The translations under genes and the position numbers were made by a program. From JALONO01 sp038209965 (GTDB taxonomy: Bacteria > Bacteroidota > Bacteroidia > Cytophagales > Thermoflexibacteraceae): a stretch of 64,000 bases of DNA. This document shows positions 15,933 to 24,627 of the stretch, in pieces. Positions within the stretch are counted from its first letter, which is position 1. Every line of letters begins with the position of its first letter. The notes beneath the pieces are model-generated. The model was not told where the DNA came from. It saw only the letters and a program-made list of their open reading frames with translations, and ran no database searches. The stretch is from NCBI GenBank assembly GCA_038209965.1, contig JBBQXF010000008.1, positions 8,330 to 72,329 of the forward strand, in the 5' to 3' direction.

Positions 15933-17345
15933 CTAATTAGTGATTTTTTTTGCACTCCATAAGGCCGTGCCCAAGCTCAAACCAAACCAACCGAACAAAA
16001 AAAGCAAGCTGGGGGCGGCAGCAGGCATCGTTTGGCCCAATGGGGTAGGGCGATACTCAAATTTGATGTTCTTCTTGAAAAAATCTTTGTCTTTGGGCAC
16101 ATAATCCCAATCGCCATATTTCGAGTTGTCTTTCAGGTCATAATTGAGGTCTCGCACTAGCGCTACCCGGTATTTTTCGGCTTGCTGGGCGAATTCATAA
16201 TGGGCCAACAGGTCGGTCTTGGCCAGTTGCATAGAAAGTAATTTGACTAAAATGGTTGGTGAACAAAAAGCACTGGCTTGGTGAACCCGAAGCTGGTCAA
16301 GGTAAATATCGTGCAGTTTCTTCATGGCTTTGGCATAAACTACGGTTTCATGTTCCTCGCCGGTTTGCATGATCAGGCCCGCATAGTTGAACGGCAGCTT
16401 GTGGACGCTGTCCACTTGGTGGGCCTCCAGCAAGCTGTCCTGAAATATTTTGGAACGTTCCGAAAAGGGATTATGGCCATCCACCCCTTTCTCCAAGGCT
16501 TCTTTGATCTGGGACTGATAGGCCAGTGCAGATGGGACTGGATACAATTGTTTGGAAAAATTGGCAGTGAGCCGGGGGATCAGCAGGGCCGACACTGCCC
16601 AAAAGCCCAGCAAACTGATCAAAGCCACATTGCTCTGCTTGGCCCAAGCTGAAACGGCCACTGAAACATGGATGAAAACACCATAATAAAGTAATAGCAC
16701 CAACACCATTAGGCCATAGCGGGCGAGGTCGTCGGGCTGGTGGTCGGATTGCAGCAAAAAGAACAGGCCCAAGCCCAACACTGGTACCAGCAGGGACAAA
16801 AGCAAGCCCCAAATCCCCGCGATTTTGCCCAGCCCCAACTGGATCGGCGATACTCCCTGGCTCAAGGCCAATTGAAGGGTTCCCTGCTCGCGTTCGGTAC
16901 TGAACACGCCAAAAGCCATCAGTACAATGAGCAGGGGTACCAAGTAGATGAGGGCAAAAGCGGGGCTCAATTCCGCAAATCGGGCCAAGTCATTTTGATC
17001 GGCTATTTGTTGATATTGGGCCAAGTTCTGTTTGTGGCCTTCCAAAAAAACCGACACGCCCATGTACTTGTCCAGTCCGTTGTCGATCAATGACAGGACC
17101 GGTACCGGTTTGAAAGCAAAAGTGCCAAAATGGGCTGCCGAATGAGGGTTCTTGGCTGCCTGCCCCTCCCATTGGCTGCGTGCAGTCCGGGCGGCTTCTA
17201 GGTGCTCGGTGGACACTTGGGCATAATAGTGCCAACTGGCCAACAAAGCGCACAGTAACATGGCCAGCAGCAAGATGGCCGAGAATCTAAAGCGGCTATC
17301 GCGCAGGGCTTCGGTGAATTCCTTTTTGGCAATGTGTAAGATCAT
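15933..17345 (-). CDS. ABC-2-type permease, DUF3526 family (first of two)
   Basis: 470 residues, homologous in layout to its downstream neighbour: N-terminal helix at ~20-40 after AKKEFTEALRDSRFR, a large periplasmic segment, then AFALIYLVPLLIVLMAFG followed by FSTEREQGTLQLALSQG, with further helices and a C-terminal helix (LLFLFGWFGLSLGTAL). The EREQGT motif is shared by both permeases and marks the family. The 4-bp gap to the next gene indicates coupled translation. It is separated by 251 bp from the upstream DUF1826 gene, so it may have its own promoter in addition to operon read-through. Confidence 0.82.
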   Translation of the reverse strand: MILHIAKKEFTEALRDSRFRFSAILLLAMLLCALLASWHYYAQVSTEHLEAARTARSQWEGQAAKNPHSAAHFGTFAFKPVPVLSLIDNGLDKYMGVSVFLEGHKQNLAQYQQIADQNDLARFAELSPAFALIYLVPLLIVLMAFGVFSTEREQGTLQLALSQGVSPIQLGLGKIAGIWGLLLSLLVPVLGLGLFFLLQSDHQPDDLARYGLMVLVLLLYYGVFIHVSVAVSAWAKQSNVALISLLGFWAVSALLIPRLTANFSKQLYPVPSALAYQSQIKEALEKGVDGHNPFSERSKIFQDSLLEAHQVDSVHKLPFNYAGLIMQTGEEHETVVYAKAMKKLHDIYLDQLRVHQASAFCSPTILVKLLSMQLAKTDLLAHYEFAQQAEKYRVALVRDLNYDLKDNSKYGDWDYVPKDKDFFKKNIKFEYRPTPLGQTMPAAAPSLLFLFGWFGLSLGTALWSAKKITN

Positions 17346-17596
17346 GATCTGTTGTGGAAATGATAGCAGACTAATTACTAAAATTTTTGGTTATTGAAAA
17401 TCAACAAGCCACCTATTTGTGCAACTTGTCAGGTAACGATAAATTGTAGGATCATTCATCGCGAATGTTCTTACTTCTTGCACAATGAGCAGAAAATAAA
17501 CTTGTCAAGGGCGGTGGATTGACAAAAATAAAATTCAACTTCTTCATTGCCAGGGCACAAAATACTGCTGATGGCACTTTTAAGTTGCCTGCCCGG

Positions 17597-18211
17597 CTAC
17601 TGGGCCAGCGAAAACCAGTCCCGGTCATTGGTATCCAGCCTCAGCAGGAGACGTTTTAGCCCCAGCTTTTGGGCCGAGGGCGATTTGTGCAGCAGTGGGG
17701 GGCAATCGTCGGTAGCCGACATGGCCCCTCGGAAGATCATCACATCGCCAACGGCCAGTTGTTCCACCGAGGCTGCGGCTGGTTCGACATCTCCCCCGGG
17801 GGCGTTTTCTGGGGCCACATAGAGCGTCGCCACACCCGCATACGAGCACAGAAGCCGAAAATCGATCACATCGGTGTGAAATTTCCGGCACATGTCACTG
17901 CTGACCGCTACAAGGGAAAAACGAATGTTGTCAGCATGGACAACGGCCCGAAAATCCCGTATCAACTGGTCGATGTCTTGGCACAGAAGGGGGAAGTAGG
18001 GCAATTGTTGGCGCAGGTGGGCCACCAACTTATCGACCTGGCCCGCGATCTTGATTTCTGTAAAGGACGACGCCAACAGATGGGCCACTTCTTCAGCCAG
18101 ATTTTCAGATAGCGGGCGGTGCCAGATAGCGGCACTTGCCTGGTGGATTTGGTGCAATATTTCAGAATGATTGCCCGCGAGCACGTGTTTGGTTTGGATG
18201 AGTGAGCTCAT
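17597..18211 (-). CDS. DUF1826-family protein
   Basis: 204 residues, soluble, no signal peptide. It carries the family core CRKFHTDVIDFRLLCSYAG, a later QLAVGDVMIFRG, and LLHKSPSAQ...KRLLLRLD near the C terminus. These His/Asp positions are reminiscent of a cupin or dioxygenase-like metal site, but no reaction has been established that I know of. From memory of comparative genomics, DUF1826 genes are often next to COG0523 GTPases and under Zur control, that is, part of zinc-starvation responses. Here it sits between an ABC ATPase and two ABC permeases behind a perfect palindrome. That fits a metal-regulated operon, but the link is inference. Confidence 0.75.
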   Translation of the reverse strand: MSSLIQTKHVLAGNHSEILHQIHQASAAIWHRPLSENLAEEVAHLLASSFTEIKIAGQVDKLVAHLRQQLPYFPLLCQDIDQLIRDFRAVVHADNIRFSLVAVSSDMCRKFHTDVIDFRLLCSYAGVATLYVAPENAPGGDVEPAAASVEQLAVGDVMIFRGAMSATDDCPPLLHKSPSAQKLGLKRLLLRLDTNDRDWFSLAQ

Positions 18212-18328
18212 AAACTACGGTTTTATATCAAGGCTAAAATGATTTTAGCAATTCTTGTAATATATTAATTTGATTTTCAAGCAGTTGTCTTCGTTCAACC
18301 CTTAAGCTTGTCATGATTGGGCGTCATA

Positions 18329-19027
18329 CTAGTGGATGGTTGACAAATACACTTGTTCCAGTTCGGTCAAATTCACTTCGTTACTCTTGAACGACTTGAC
18401 CAGCATTCCCTGTTTCATAATGCCGATGTGCGTGGCCACTTGCTTGGCCCGGAACAGGTCGTGGGTAGCCATGAGGGTGGCCAGCCCTCGATCTTTGAGC
18501 TTGCCCAGCAGCGTGGAAAACTCGTTACTGGCCTGTGGATCGAGCCCCGAGGTAGGTTCATCCAACAGCAGGGCTTTGGCATCCTTGGCCAAGGCCAGCG
18601 CAATCCCCACTTTTTGGCGCATCCCTTTGGAGTAAGTGCCCACCTTTTTGTGGTGGGCTTCCGTTTGCAAGCCTGCTTCGTGCAAGAAATCAGCCAAAAC
18701 ACTGGGTTGATATTTTTTACTGGCCAACCCAGCAATGTATTCCAGGTTTTCCAGCCCGGTCAAGTGCGGGTAAAGCATCAGGTTTTCAGGAATATAAGCC
18801 ACATAATGCTTGCTTTTTACCGAATGTTCGCTCACCGCCAGTCCATTGATGTGGACCGTACCGCCCGTGGGCTGGATAAAACCCAAAAACAAATTGATAG
18901 TGGTGGACTTACCGGCCCCATTGGCCCCCAACAAACAATAGATATCGCCACCATTTACCTCGATGCTCAGGTTAGAAAGGGCGGTGAAACTGCCGTACTG
19001 TTTGCTCAAATCTTTTGCGATCAGCAT
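18329..19027 (-). CDS. ABC transporter ATPase of the DUF3526-permease operon
   Basis: 232 residues from the ATG at 19027; the longer frame upstream runs through the operator and promoter region and is not coding. Walker A is GANGAGKST (34-42), with signature YSKGMRQKVG, Walker B ALLLDEPTSGLDPQ and switch His in MATHD. The size is that of a single-domain exporter-type ATPase. It is followed on the same strand by DUF1826 (117 bp) and the paired ABC-2 permeases, so this ATPase is the likely motor. A 21-bp perfect palindrome lies 15-35 bp upstream of the start codon, where a repressor would block transcription. Confidence 0.87.
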   Translation of the reverse strand: MLIAKDLSKQYGSFTALSNLSIEVNGGDIYCLLGANGAGKSTTINLFLGFIQPTGGTVHINGLAVSEHSVKSKHYVAYIPENLMLYPHLTGLENLEYIAGLASKKYQPSVLADFLHEAGLQTEAHHKKVGTYSKGMRQKVGIALALAKDAKALLLDEPTSGLDPQASNEFSTLLGKLKDRGLATLMATHDLFRAKQVATHIGIMKQGMLVKSFKSNEVNLTELEQVYLSTIH

Positions 19028-19041
19028 AAAAGGGATTGTTT

Positions 19042-19062
19042 TATTGCAACAATGTTGCAATA
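19042..19062. promoter_or_regulatory. Perfect 21-bp palindromic operator (candidate Zur-type box)
   Basis: TATTGCAAC (19042-19050), spacer AAT, GTTGCAATA (19054-19062): 9-bp arms with no mismatch. It is centred about 25 bp upstream of the ATPase start. Length, spacing and A+T-rich dyad form are those of Fur/Zur-family operators. The DUF1826 gene in the operon makes zinc control the first guess. I found no second copy in the window. Confidence 0.6.
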
Positions 19063-19114
19063 TAGAAAAGCAAAACCTAAATCCAACCACCCCACAAAAA
19101 AAAGTTGGCCCACC

Positions 19115-19145
19115 TTGGTAGTTTACTTGGCTTGGTATAAATTTG
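19115..19145 (+). promoter_or_regulatory. Promoter of the yceD-rpmF operon
   Basis: TAAATTTG at 19138-19145 is an exact TAnnTTTG -7 element, and a TTGG stretch at 19115 is at a suitable -33 distance. Transcription would start near 19152. This supports a start for the DUF177 gene downstream of that point (TTG 19170) and not at TTG 19143, which overlaps the -7 box. Confidence 0.6.
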
Positions 19146-19169
19146 CACCCTGATTTTCGTACAAACGTT

Positions 19170-19736
19170 TTGAAAGACCTCAGGGCATTTGATGTTGACA
19201 TTGTTTCGCTGAAAAGCATCACCTATGTCTTTGAATACAACGTTGGGGATGCGTTCTTTGCTTATTTCGACACTGAACTTGTGCAGCAGGGAAACTGTGC
19301 GGTCAAGGTGGAAGTGACCAAGAGTTCAACCATGATCAAGGCCAGTTTCAGCATTGTGGGCACGGTCGAGTTGATTTGTGATCGCAGCTTGGAACAGTTC
19401 ATTTATCCCATTGCCCATGAACACTTGATGTATTTCAAGTTTGGGGATCAAAACGGGGACGATTCAGACGACATAGTGGTCATTTCCCGGTCCACGCAGG
19501 CCATTCACCTTGGCAAGTATATTTATGAGTTCATTGGGTTGGAAATTCCGTTCAAAAAGCTCCACCCAAGGTTCATTACCGGCCAAGAGGAAGCAGTGGA
19601 GGCCGAATTGATTTACGCTACCCCGTTGGATAGCGAAGAGGAAAACGGCCCACTGGCCGACACTTTGCCGACCGAGGTGGATTTAGAGGCTGGTTTGGCC
19701 CAATTGCAAGAAAAATTTAAAAAGAAAAATAAATAG
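19170..19736 (+). CDS. DUF177 (YceD-family) protein
   Basis: About 188 residues. The family is universally placed before rpmF, as here (33-bp gap), and in bacteria is associated with 23S rRNA and large-subunit maturation. Family features are the N-terminal RAFDVDIVSLK, VFEYNVGDAFFAYF, and the conserved IVGTVELICDRSLEQF motif, a zinc-less variant of the CxR region. The acidic stretch after it and the very basic Lys-rich end (EKFKKKNK) are typical. I place the start at TTG 19170, where the family consensus (MK-LRdFdIDIvgLK) begins and which lies after the predicted transcription start. A TTG at 19143 is the alternative. Confidence 0.82.
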   Translation: MKDLRAFDVDIVSLKSITYVFEYNVGDAFFAYFDTELVQQGNCAVKVEVTKSSTMIKASFSIVGTVELICDRSLEQFIYPIAHEHLMYFKFGDQNGDDSDDIVVISRSTQAIHLGKYIYEFIGLEIPFKKLHPRFITGQEEAVEAELIYATPLDSEEENGPLADTLPTEVDLEAGLAQLQEKFKKKNK

Positions 19737-19769
19737 GGCGAAAGCTAAAACCCAAATTTTTGTACCAAC

Positions 19770-19964
19770 ATGGCACATCCCAAACACAAAATATCCAAGA
19801 CCCGCCGTGACAAGCGCCGGACCCATGACAAGTTGACCCCAATGAACGTATTGGATTGTTCCAATTGTGGTGCACCGATCCTCAGGCACCACGTGTGCGG
19901 CGAATGTGGTTTTTACCGCGGCCGCCAAGTGATGGAGGTGAAACTGGCCCGTTCCGCATCGTAG
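19770..19964 (+). CDS. rpmF: 50S ribosomal protein bL32
   Basis: 64 residues, starting MAHPKHKISKTRRDKRR as bL32 proteins do. Four cysteines in two pairs (CSNC and CGEC, 12 residues between the pairs) form an intact zinc ribbon, so this is the zinc-binding (C+) paralogue. It is the second gene of the yceD-rpmF-fabH block. A strong intrinsic terminator lies after it, so fabH probably receives only part of the transcription. Confidence 0.96.
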   Translation: MAHPKHKISKTRRDKRRTHDKLTPMNVLDCSNCGAPILRHHVCGECGFYRGRQVMEVKLARSAS

Positions 19965-20009
19965 GGTTTAGTTGTTCATGGCCTGAAAGCCGTATTCAAT
20001 GCCAATGTC

Positions 20010-20039
20010 AAAAAGGAGAAGCTAACACTTCTCCTTTTT
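20010..20039 (+). terminator. Intrinsic terminator between rpmF and fabH
   Basis: AAAAAGGAGAAG (20010-20021) pairs perfectly with CTTCTCCTTTTT (20028-20039) around a 6-nt loop, with a terminal T run. It would end or attenuate the yceD-rpmF transcript. Confidence 0.8.
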
Positions 20040-20077
20040 GTATTATTGCGGTCTCAATAAACCCTTCATCGTTATTT

Positions 20078-21073
20078 ATGCGTAAAATCACTGCCTGCAT
20101 CACGGGTGTGGGAAGTTACTTGCCCGATTATGTGATGACCAACAAGGAACTGGAGTCCATTGTCGACACCAATGACGAATGGATCGTGACCCGGACCGGC
20201 ATTCGCCAGCGGCACGTGCTCAAGGATCCCACCAAAGCCAGTTCCTTCATGGCCGTTGAGGCCACCAAGCACTTGTTTGAAAAGGTGCCCACCGATCCCA
20301 AAGAGATTCAAGCCATCATTTGCTGTACCACCACACCCGATTACATTTTTCCAGCCACGGCCAACCTGATCGGAGCCAAAATTGGGGCCGAAAATGCCTT
20401 CGGGTTCGATTTGCAAGCGGCCTGCTCCGGTTTTCTGTACGGGCTGACCGTGGCCTCCCAGATGATTGAGTCAGGCCGCTATACCAAGGTGCTGCTGGTC
20501 GGGGTGGACAAGATGTCGAGCATTCTGGATTATACCGACCGCAGCACCTGCATCATTTTTGGGGATGGGGCGGCGGCGGTCATGTTGGAATCCAACTATG
20601 AGGGCTATGGGTTTCAGGATGCCTACCTCCGCTCGGACGGAAATGGGGAGAAGCACCTCAACATTCGGGCGGGCGGGAGCCTGCACCCGGCCTCGCACGA
20701 CACTGTGGACAGCCACCAGCACTACATTTACCAAGAAGGCCAAACAGTATTTAAAGTGGCAGTGACCAAAATGGCCGAAGCCGCCACCGAAGTGATGCGC
20801 CGCAACCAACTCACCGTGGAGGACATTGCATTTCTGGTGCCCCACCAGGCCAACAAACGCATTATCGATGCCACCGCCCGGGCCACTGGGCTGCCAGAGG
20901 AAAAAGTGATGGTGACCATCGACAAATATGGCAATACCACCAATGCCACCATCCCCCTGTGCCTCAATGATTATCAAAACAAGCTCAAAAAAGGGGACAA
21001 CCTTATTTTGGCCGCTTTTGGGGGCGGATTCACCTGGGGCGCTATTTATCTCAAGTGGGGGATTGATGGTTAG
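20078..21073 (+). CDS. fabH: 3-oxoacyl-ACP synthase III (KASIII)
   Basis: 331 residues from the ATG at 20078, the usual length. Condensing enzyme that starts fatty-acid synthesis by joining acetyl-CoA or branched acyl-CoA with malonyl-ACP. The catalytic triad is intact: Cys116 in LQAACSGFLYG, His256 in VPHQANKRI and Asn286 in YGNTTNA. The N terminus (ITGVGSYLPDYVMTN) and the C-terminal FGGGFTWGAIYLKW are canonical. The gene follows rpmF after a strong terminator. Confidence 0.96.
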   Translation: MRKITACITGVGSYLPDYVMTNKELESIVDTNDEWIVTRTGIRQRHVLKDPTKASSFMAVEATKHLFEKVPTDPKEIQAIICCTTTPDYIFPATANLIGAKIGAENAFGFDLQAACSGFLYGLTVASQMIESGRYTKVLLVGVDKMSSILDYTDRSTCIIFGDGAAAVMLESNYEGYGFQDAYLRSDGNGEKHLNIRAGGSLHPASHDTVDSHQHYIYQEGQTVFKVAVTKMAEAATEVMRRNQLTVEDIAFLVPHQANKRIIDATARATGLPEEKVMVTIDKYGNTTNATIPLCLNDYQNKLKKGDNLILAAFGGGFTWGAIYLKWGIDG

Positions 21074-21177
21074 CGGGCGCGTTGCCACAATTTTGTGGGA
21101 CTTTTTGTCCGGCCCAATTTTTCGGGCTTATTTGCGCAACAATCTGGTGAATTCGGCCAAACACTAACCTGTTATAC

Positions 21178-21717
21178 ATGGCAATCTTCAACCGTTCGTC
21201 CCACCCAACTTTGGGCGAAAACACCTTTTTGCAATACGGGAGTGTGGGTGAAACCACCTCCATGACCATTCAAGGCACAGTCAATAAAATCGGGGTCTTG
21301 ACCGTGCTGTTGTTAGCAGCGGCCATGCTGCCCTGAAACCTGTATTTTAGTTCGGCCAATCCGGGCTTGGTCACGCCCCTGATGCGGGGAGGGGCCATTG
21401 GCGGTTTGGTGGTGTGCATAGTGCTCGTCTTCAAAAAAGAGTGGGCCTATTTCTTGGCCCCTATCTACGCCCTGCTCGAGGGTTTGTTCGTGGGCGGCAT
21501 TTCGGCCATGTACGGAGCAATCTTCAACGGCATCGTGGTGCAGGCCGTTTTGCTGACCATTGGCACTTTGGCTGGCCTGCTGGCCGCTTATCGGCCGGGC
21601 TGGATCAAAGCCCCCAAGTTCATGGAATGGTACGCCGCATTTGGGCTCATGGTCACGCTGATCTGGTTGTACATCGAGTTCTTGCGCTTGCTCAGCAAGC
21701 TCATGTCGCGGGACTAG
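21178..21717 (+). pseudogene. Decayed Bax inhibitor-1 (BI-1/YccA-like) membrane protein gene
   Basis: From the ATG at 21178 the frame encodes the family N terminus (MAIFNRSSHPTLGENTF..., then GTVNKIGVLTVLLLAAAMLP). It meets TGA at 21334-21336 where the family normally has Trp. It then continues in the same frame with the transmembrane segments GGAIGGLVVCIVLV, YGAIFNGIVVQAVLLTIGTLAGLL and the typical C-terminal EWYAAFGLMVTLIWLYIEFLRLLSKL. After LLAAYRPGWIKA the sequence jumps directly to PKFMEWYAAFG, so roughly 60-70 residues including two helices are missing. A nonsense codon plus an in-frame deletion make a functional BI-1 protein unlikely. Total frame is ~179 codons against ~235-250 in intact members. 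Confidence 0.75.
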
Positions 21718-21740
21718 TCCTTGCCTTGAGATGTTGGATC

Positions 21741-21777
21741 TAGTCTTGCCCATTGTTGGTGGCAAGACTATTTTTTT
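21741..21777 (+). terminator. Intrinsic terminator after the BI-1 pseudogene
   Basis: TAGTCTTGCC (21741-21750) and GGCAAGACTA (21761-21770) form a perfect 10-bp stem with a 10-nt loop, followed by a run of seven T. Confidence 0.8.
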
Positions 21778-21808
21778 GGCGGTGTTTTCGCCCTAAAACA
21801 GGTTTGCG

Positions 21809-21816
21809 TATATTTG
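21809..21816 (+). promoter_or_regulatory. -7 promoter box upstream of proS
   Basis: TATATTTG is an exact TAnnTTTG element. It lies 130 bp before the proS start codon and just after the preceding terminator, so proS appears to be its own transcription unit with a leader of about 120 nt. Confidence 0.45.
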
Positions 21817-21945
21817 TCGCCCTTCGCCAACCGCAACTAGCAATGCGGGGAGAGACAAATAAGCATAGGCCACAAAAGCTAATCTACTAAAACAGGAATG
21901 GGCCAGTTTTCGATCGCCCATCAATCCATTATTTATCCAACGACA

Positions 21946-23430
21946 ATGAGCAATCAAAAAGGCATTCCGAAGCGCAGCGAAAACTATTCGGAATGGTACA
22001 ACGAACTGGTAGTGAAGGCCGATCTGGCCGATCATTCCGGTATTCGGGGGTGTATGGTCATCAAACCTTATGGCTACGCGATCTGGGAAAAAATGCAGGC
22101 CCAATTGGACAAAATGTTTAAGGAAACCGGCCATGTCAATGCCTATTTCCCTCTGTTCGTGCCCAGGAGCTACTTGGAAAAAGAGGAAGGCCACGCCGAG
22201 GGCTTTGCCAAAGAGTGCGCCGTGGTGACCCATTACCGGCTCAAAGTGGACCCGGACAACAAGGGCAAACTCATGGTGGACAAAGATTCCAAGCTGGAGG
22301 AAGAACTGATAGTGCGCCCCACCTCCGAGGCGGTGATCTGGAACACGTACCGCACGTGGATCCAGAGCTACCGTGACCTGCCCCTGCTCATCAACCAGTG
22401 GGCCAATGTGGTCCGGTGGGAAATGCGGACCCGGCTTTTTTTGCGCACTGCCGAATTTCTGTGGCAAGAAGGCCACACGGCCCATGCCACCCAGCAAGAA
22501 GCGGTGGAAGAGGCCGAGCGCATGATGCACGTCTATGCCGAATTTGCCGAAAAATACATGGCCTTGCCCGTGCTGCGCGGCCGCAAAACCCCCAACGAAC
22601 GCTTTGCCGGGGCATTAGACACGTACTGCATTGAGGCCCTGATGCAAGATGGCTGGGCCTTGCAAGCGGGCACTTCCCACTTCTTGGGCCAAAACTTCGC
22701 CAAGGCATTTGAGGTCAAGTTCACCAACCGCGAAGGCAAACAGGATCTCGTTTGGGGCACTTCTTGGGGGGTGAGCACCCGGCTCATGGGTGCGTTGGTG
22801 ATGGCCCATTCAGACGACGAAGGGTTGGTGCTGCCACCCAGCTTGGCCCCGTTCCAAGTGGTGATCGTGCCCATTTATCGTTCTGATGAGGAGGCCGCTG
22901 CCGTTGATGCCCAAGTGCAGATCCTCAAGGCCCGGTTGACCAAAGAAGGCATCTCAGTCAAATATGACAACCGCGATACCCAAAAGCCGGGTTTTAAATT
23001 TGCCGAATGGGAACTCAAGGGCGTGCCCGTGCGCATTGCCATTGGGCCCAAGGATGTGGCCAATGGTACCGTTGAACTGGCCCGCCGCGATACCAAGGCC
23101 AAACAAGTGGTCGCATTTGATCAGGCAGCCGAACAAGTACAGCTCCTGCTGGCCGATATGCAGCAAGCGATCTTTGGCCGGGCACAGGCTTTCTTGGACA
23201 GCCATATTACCCGCGTTGACACTTGGGAGGAGTTCAAGGAGGTATTGGAAAACAAGGGAGGTTTTATCAGTGCTCATTGGGACGGCAGCGGCGAAACTGA
23301 AGAGCAGATCAAGGCTCACACCAAAGCCACCATCCGTTGTATCCCCTTGAACAATCCACCCGAGGCCGGTACCTGTATCTTTTCGGGCAGCCCATCGGCT
23401 GAGCGCGTGCTATTTGCCCGGGCCTACTAA
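21946..23430 (+). CDS. proS: Prolyl-tRNA synthetase (short, archaeal/eukaryal-type)
   Basis: 494 residues from the ATG at 21946; 16 upstream codons are open but atypical. Class II aminoacyl-tRNA synthetase of the short type used by Bacteroidota, lacking the editing insertion of the E. coli enzyme. Visible features are motif 1 around [19 protein letters not shown], motif 2 with [24 protein letters not shown]...[10 protein letters not shown], motif 3 near [18 protein letters not shown], an anticodon-binding domain ([13 protein letters not shown]...), and the C-terminal zinc-binding-like extension ending in the conserved LFARAY. Charges tRNA-Pro in the cytosol. Confidence 0.96.
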   Translation: MSNQKGIPKRSENYSEWYNELVVKADLADHSGIRGCMVIKPYGYAIWEKMQAQLDKMFKETGHVNAYFPLFVPRSYLEKEEGHAEGFAKECAVVTHYRLKVDPDNKGKLMVDKDSKLEEELIVRPTSEAVIWNTYRTWIQSYRDLPLLINQWANVVRWEMRTRLFLRTAEFLWQEGHTAHATQQEAVEEAERMMHVYAEFAEKYMALPVLRGRKTPNERFAGALDTYCIEALMQDGWALQAGTSHFLGQNFAKAFEVKFTNREGKQDLVWGTSWGVSTRLMGALVMAHSDDEGLVLPPSLAPFQVVIVPIYRSDEEAAAVDAQVQILKARLTKEGISVKYDNRDTQKPGFKFAEWELKGVPVRIAIGPKDVANGTVELARRDTKAKQVVAFDQAAEQVQLLLADMQQAIFGRAQAFLDSHITRVDTWEEFKEVLENKGGFISAHWDGSGETEEQIKAHTKATIRCIPLNNPPEAGTCIFSGSPSAERVLFARAY

Positions 23431-23642
23431 TTGTTGGAAAAGCCAAAACAAGCGGCAAGGTCTGAGGGTTATAGAGTCGGGCTGCCGGTTTTTGGGCCTT
23501 GCCAAAACGAGTGCTTAAATACTACACCAATTCCAAAAAGATTGGGGTTTACTCAGGCGATAAACTTGGTTTCGTGGGAGTTGTCCCGCCAAACCAGCTT
23601 AGACCAACATAATTTACCCACTATTGATTCGCGGCGGGCAAG

Positions 23643-24236
23643 ATGAAAACAAGATTGCTTTGTTTGGGGGTATTCTCTGCACTGTTGGTGGCCTGTTCAC
23701 CAGTTAACGTGCACGTCCGCACCGAACCGGGCATTGATTTTGGTCGCTATAAATCCTACGCCTTTCTTCAGCGGCCCCCGGGGGAGCGCGTCTATGGTAG
23801 CCTCTTAGCTGAAAACGAGCTTATTTACGGGATTGGGGACGAAATGACGGCTCGGGGCATCAAGGCGGATCCGGCCAGCCCTGATTTGTTGATCAAGGTG
23901 CAATCTTCTTCCGAGGTGTCCCAGCAACAAGTGACAGTCAACCCCATGATCGGCAACCCTTGGCAGATGCCGATGTGGGGCTATTATGATCCCCTGTTTT
24001 GGTCGGGCAGGATGTCGCCTTGGTGGGGTAACCGAACCCAAACCCAGACCGTGACCCAACGGGAAGGTACAATTGAAATCTACATTTATGATCGGGCCAG
24101 CAAACAAGCGGTATGGCAGGGGGCAGGCATAGGGGATGCCAACGACCCGTTTGAAAATGTAAAACGGACAGTTAAAAAGCTTTTTCGCAAATTCCCAGTA
24201 AAACCAATGGCCCAACCGGGTATCAAAGAAAATTAA
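23643..24236 (+). CDS. DUF4136 lipoprotein
   Basis: 197 residues. The N terminus is a lipoprotein signal (MKTRLLCLGVFSALLVAC, lipobox LVAC with Cys18). The rest is a DUF4136 domain: DFGRYKSYAFL near the start, a middle ENELIYGIGDEMTARGIKAD...PDLLIKVQ, a Trp/Met/Tyr-rich variable segment (GNPWQMPMWGYYDP), and a C-terminal IYDRASKQAVWQGAG...TVKKLFRKFP. Probably an outer-membrane-anchored periplasmic protein of unknown role. It stands alone 212 bp after proS. Confidence 0.82.
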   Translation: MKTRLLCLGVFSALLVACSPVNVHVRTEPGIDFGRYKSYAFLQRPPGERVYGSLLAENELIYGIGDEMTARGIKADPASPDLLIKVQSSSEVSQQQVTVNPMIGNPWQMPMWGYYDPLFWSGRMSPWWGNRTQTQTVTQREGTIEIYIYDRASKQAVWQGAGIGDANDPFENVKRTVKKLFRKFPVKPMAQPGIKEN

Positions 24237-24360
24237 TATAAAAAACCACAATTTTTTTCTAAAACAGATCGCCAATCGAGTAAAAACTAAAAAAAACTTA
24301 TATTTGTAGCAATATAAAGACCGTCTCCAACTAGTGCACAATCCAATAATCATTTTATCT

Positions 24361-24549
24361 ATGAAAAACACATTTTCTCTTCTATCGTTGATTTTTACTG
24401 CCTGTTTGGTATCAATCCCTGCTATGGCTCAATTGGATCCTCCTCCTGGAATCCCATTGGATGGCGGCGCCTCCCTGCTGGTTGCGGCCGGTATCGGGTT
24501 TGGGATTAAAAAATACGTAGATTATCGCAAGCAACAGAAACAAAGCTAG
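24361..24549 (+). CDS. PID-CTERM miniprotein
   Basis: A 62-residue protein that is almost only targeting signals: an N-terminal signal peptide (cleavage likely after AMAQ), a Pro-rich linker (LDPPPGIPLDGG), then the PID-CTERM sorting region: a PLDGG motif, a short helix (ASLLVAAGIGFGIKK) and a basic tail (KKYVDYRKQQK). PID-CTERM proteins occur in Bacteroidota and are believed to be processed at the membrane. Here almost no passenger remains between the two signals. An upstream in-frame GTG at 24334 exists, but the ATG at 24361 places the signal peptide correctly. Confidence 0.7.
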   Translation: MKNTFSLLSLIFTACLVSIPAMAQLDPPPGIPLDGGASLLVAAGIGFGIKKYVDYRKQQKQS

Positions 24550-24576
24550 CACTGAACCACTACTGAAGGCAAGTAC

Positions 24577-24605
24577 AAGCCCGTCAACCATTTATTGACG
24601 GGCTT
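24577..24605. terminator. Bidirectional intrinsic terminator
   Basis: AAGCCCGTCAA (24577-24587) and TTGACGGGCTT (24595-24605) form an 11-bp perfect stem with a 7-nt loop. It sits between two convergent genes and could serve both, although the T tail is short. Confidence 0.6.
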
Positions 24606-24627
24606 TGTGACTTAATAATTAGCCTGT

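Noticed and set aside
23431..23642. 71-codon frame directly after proS
   Set aside because: It starts with TTG, has no motif, and reads through the upstream region of the DUF4136 lipoprotein.
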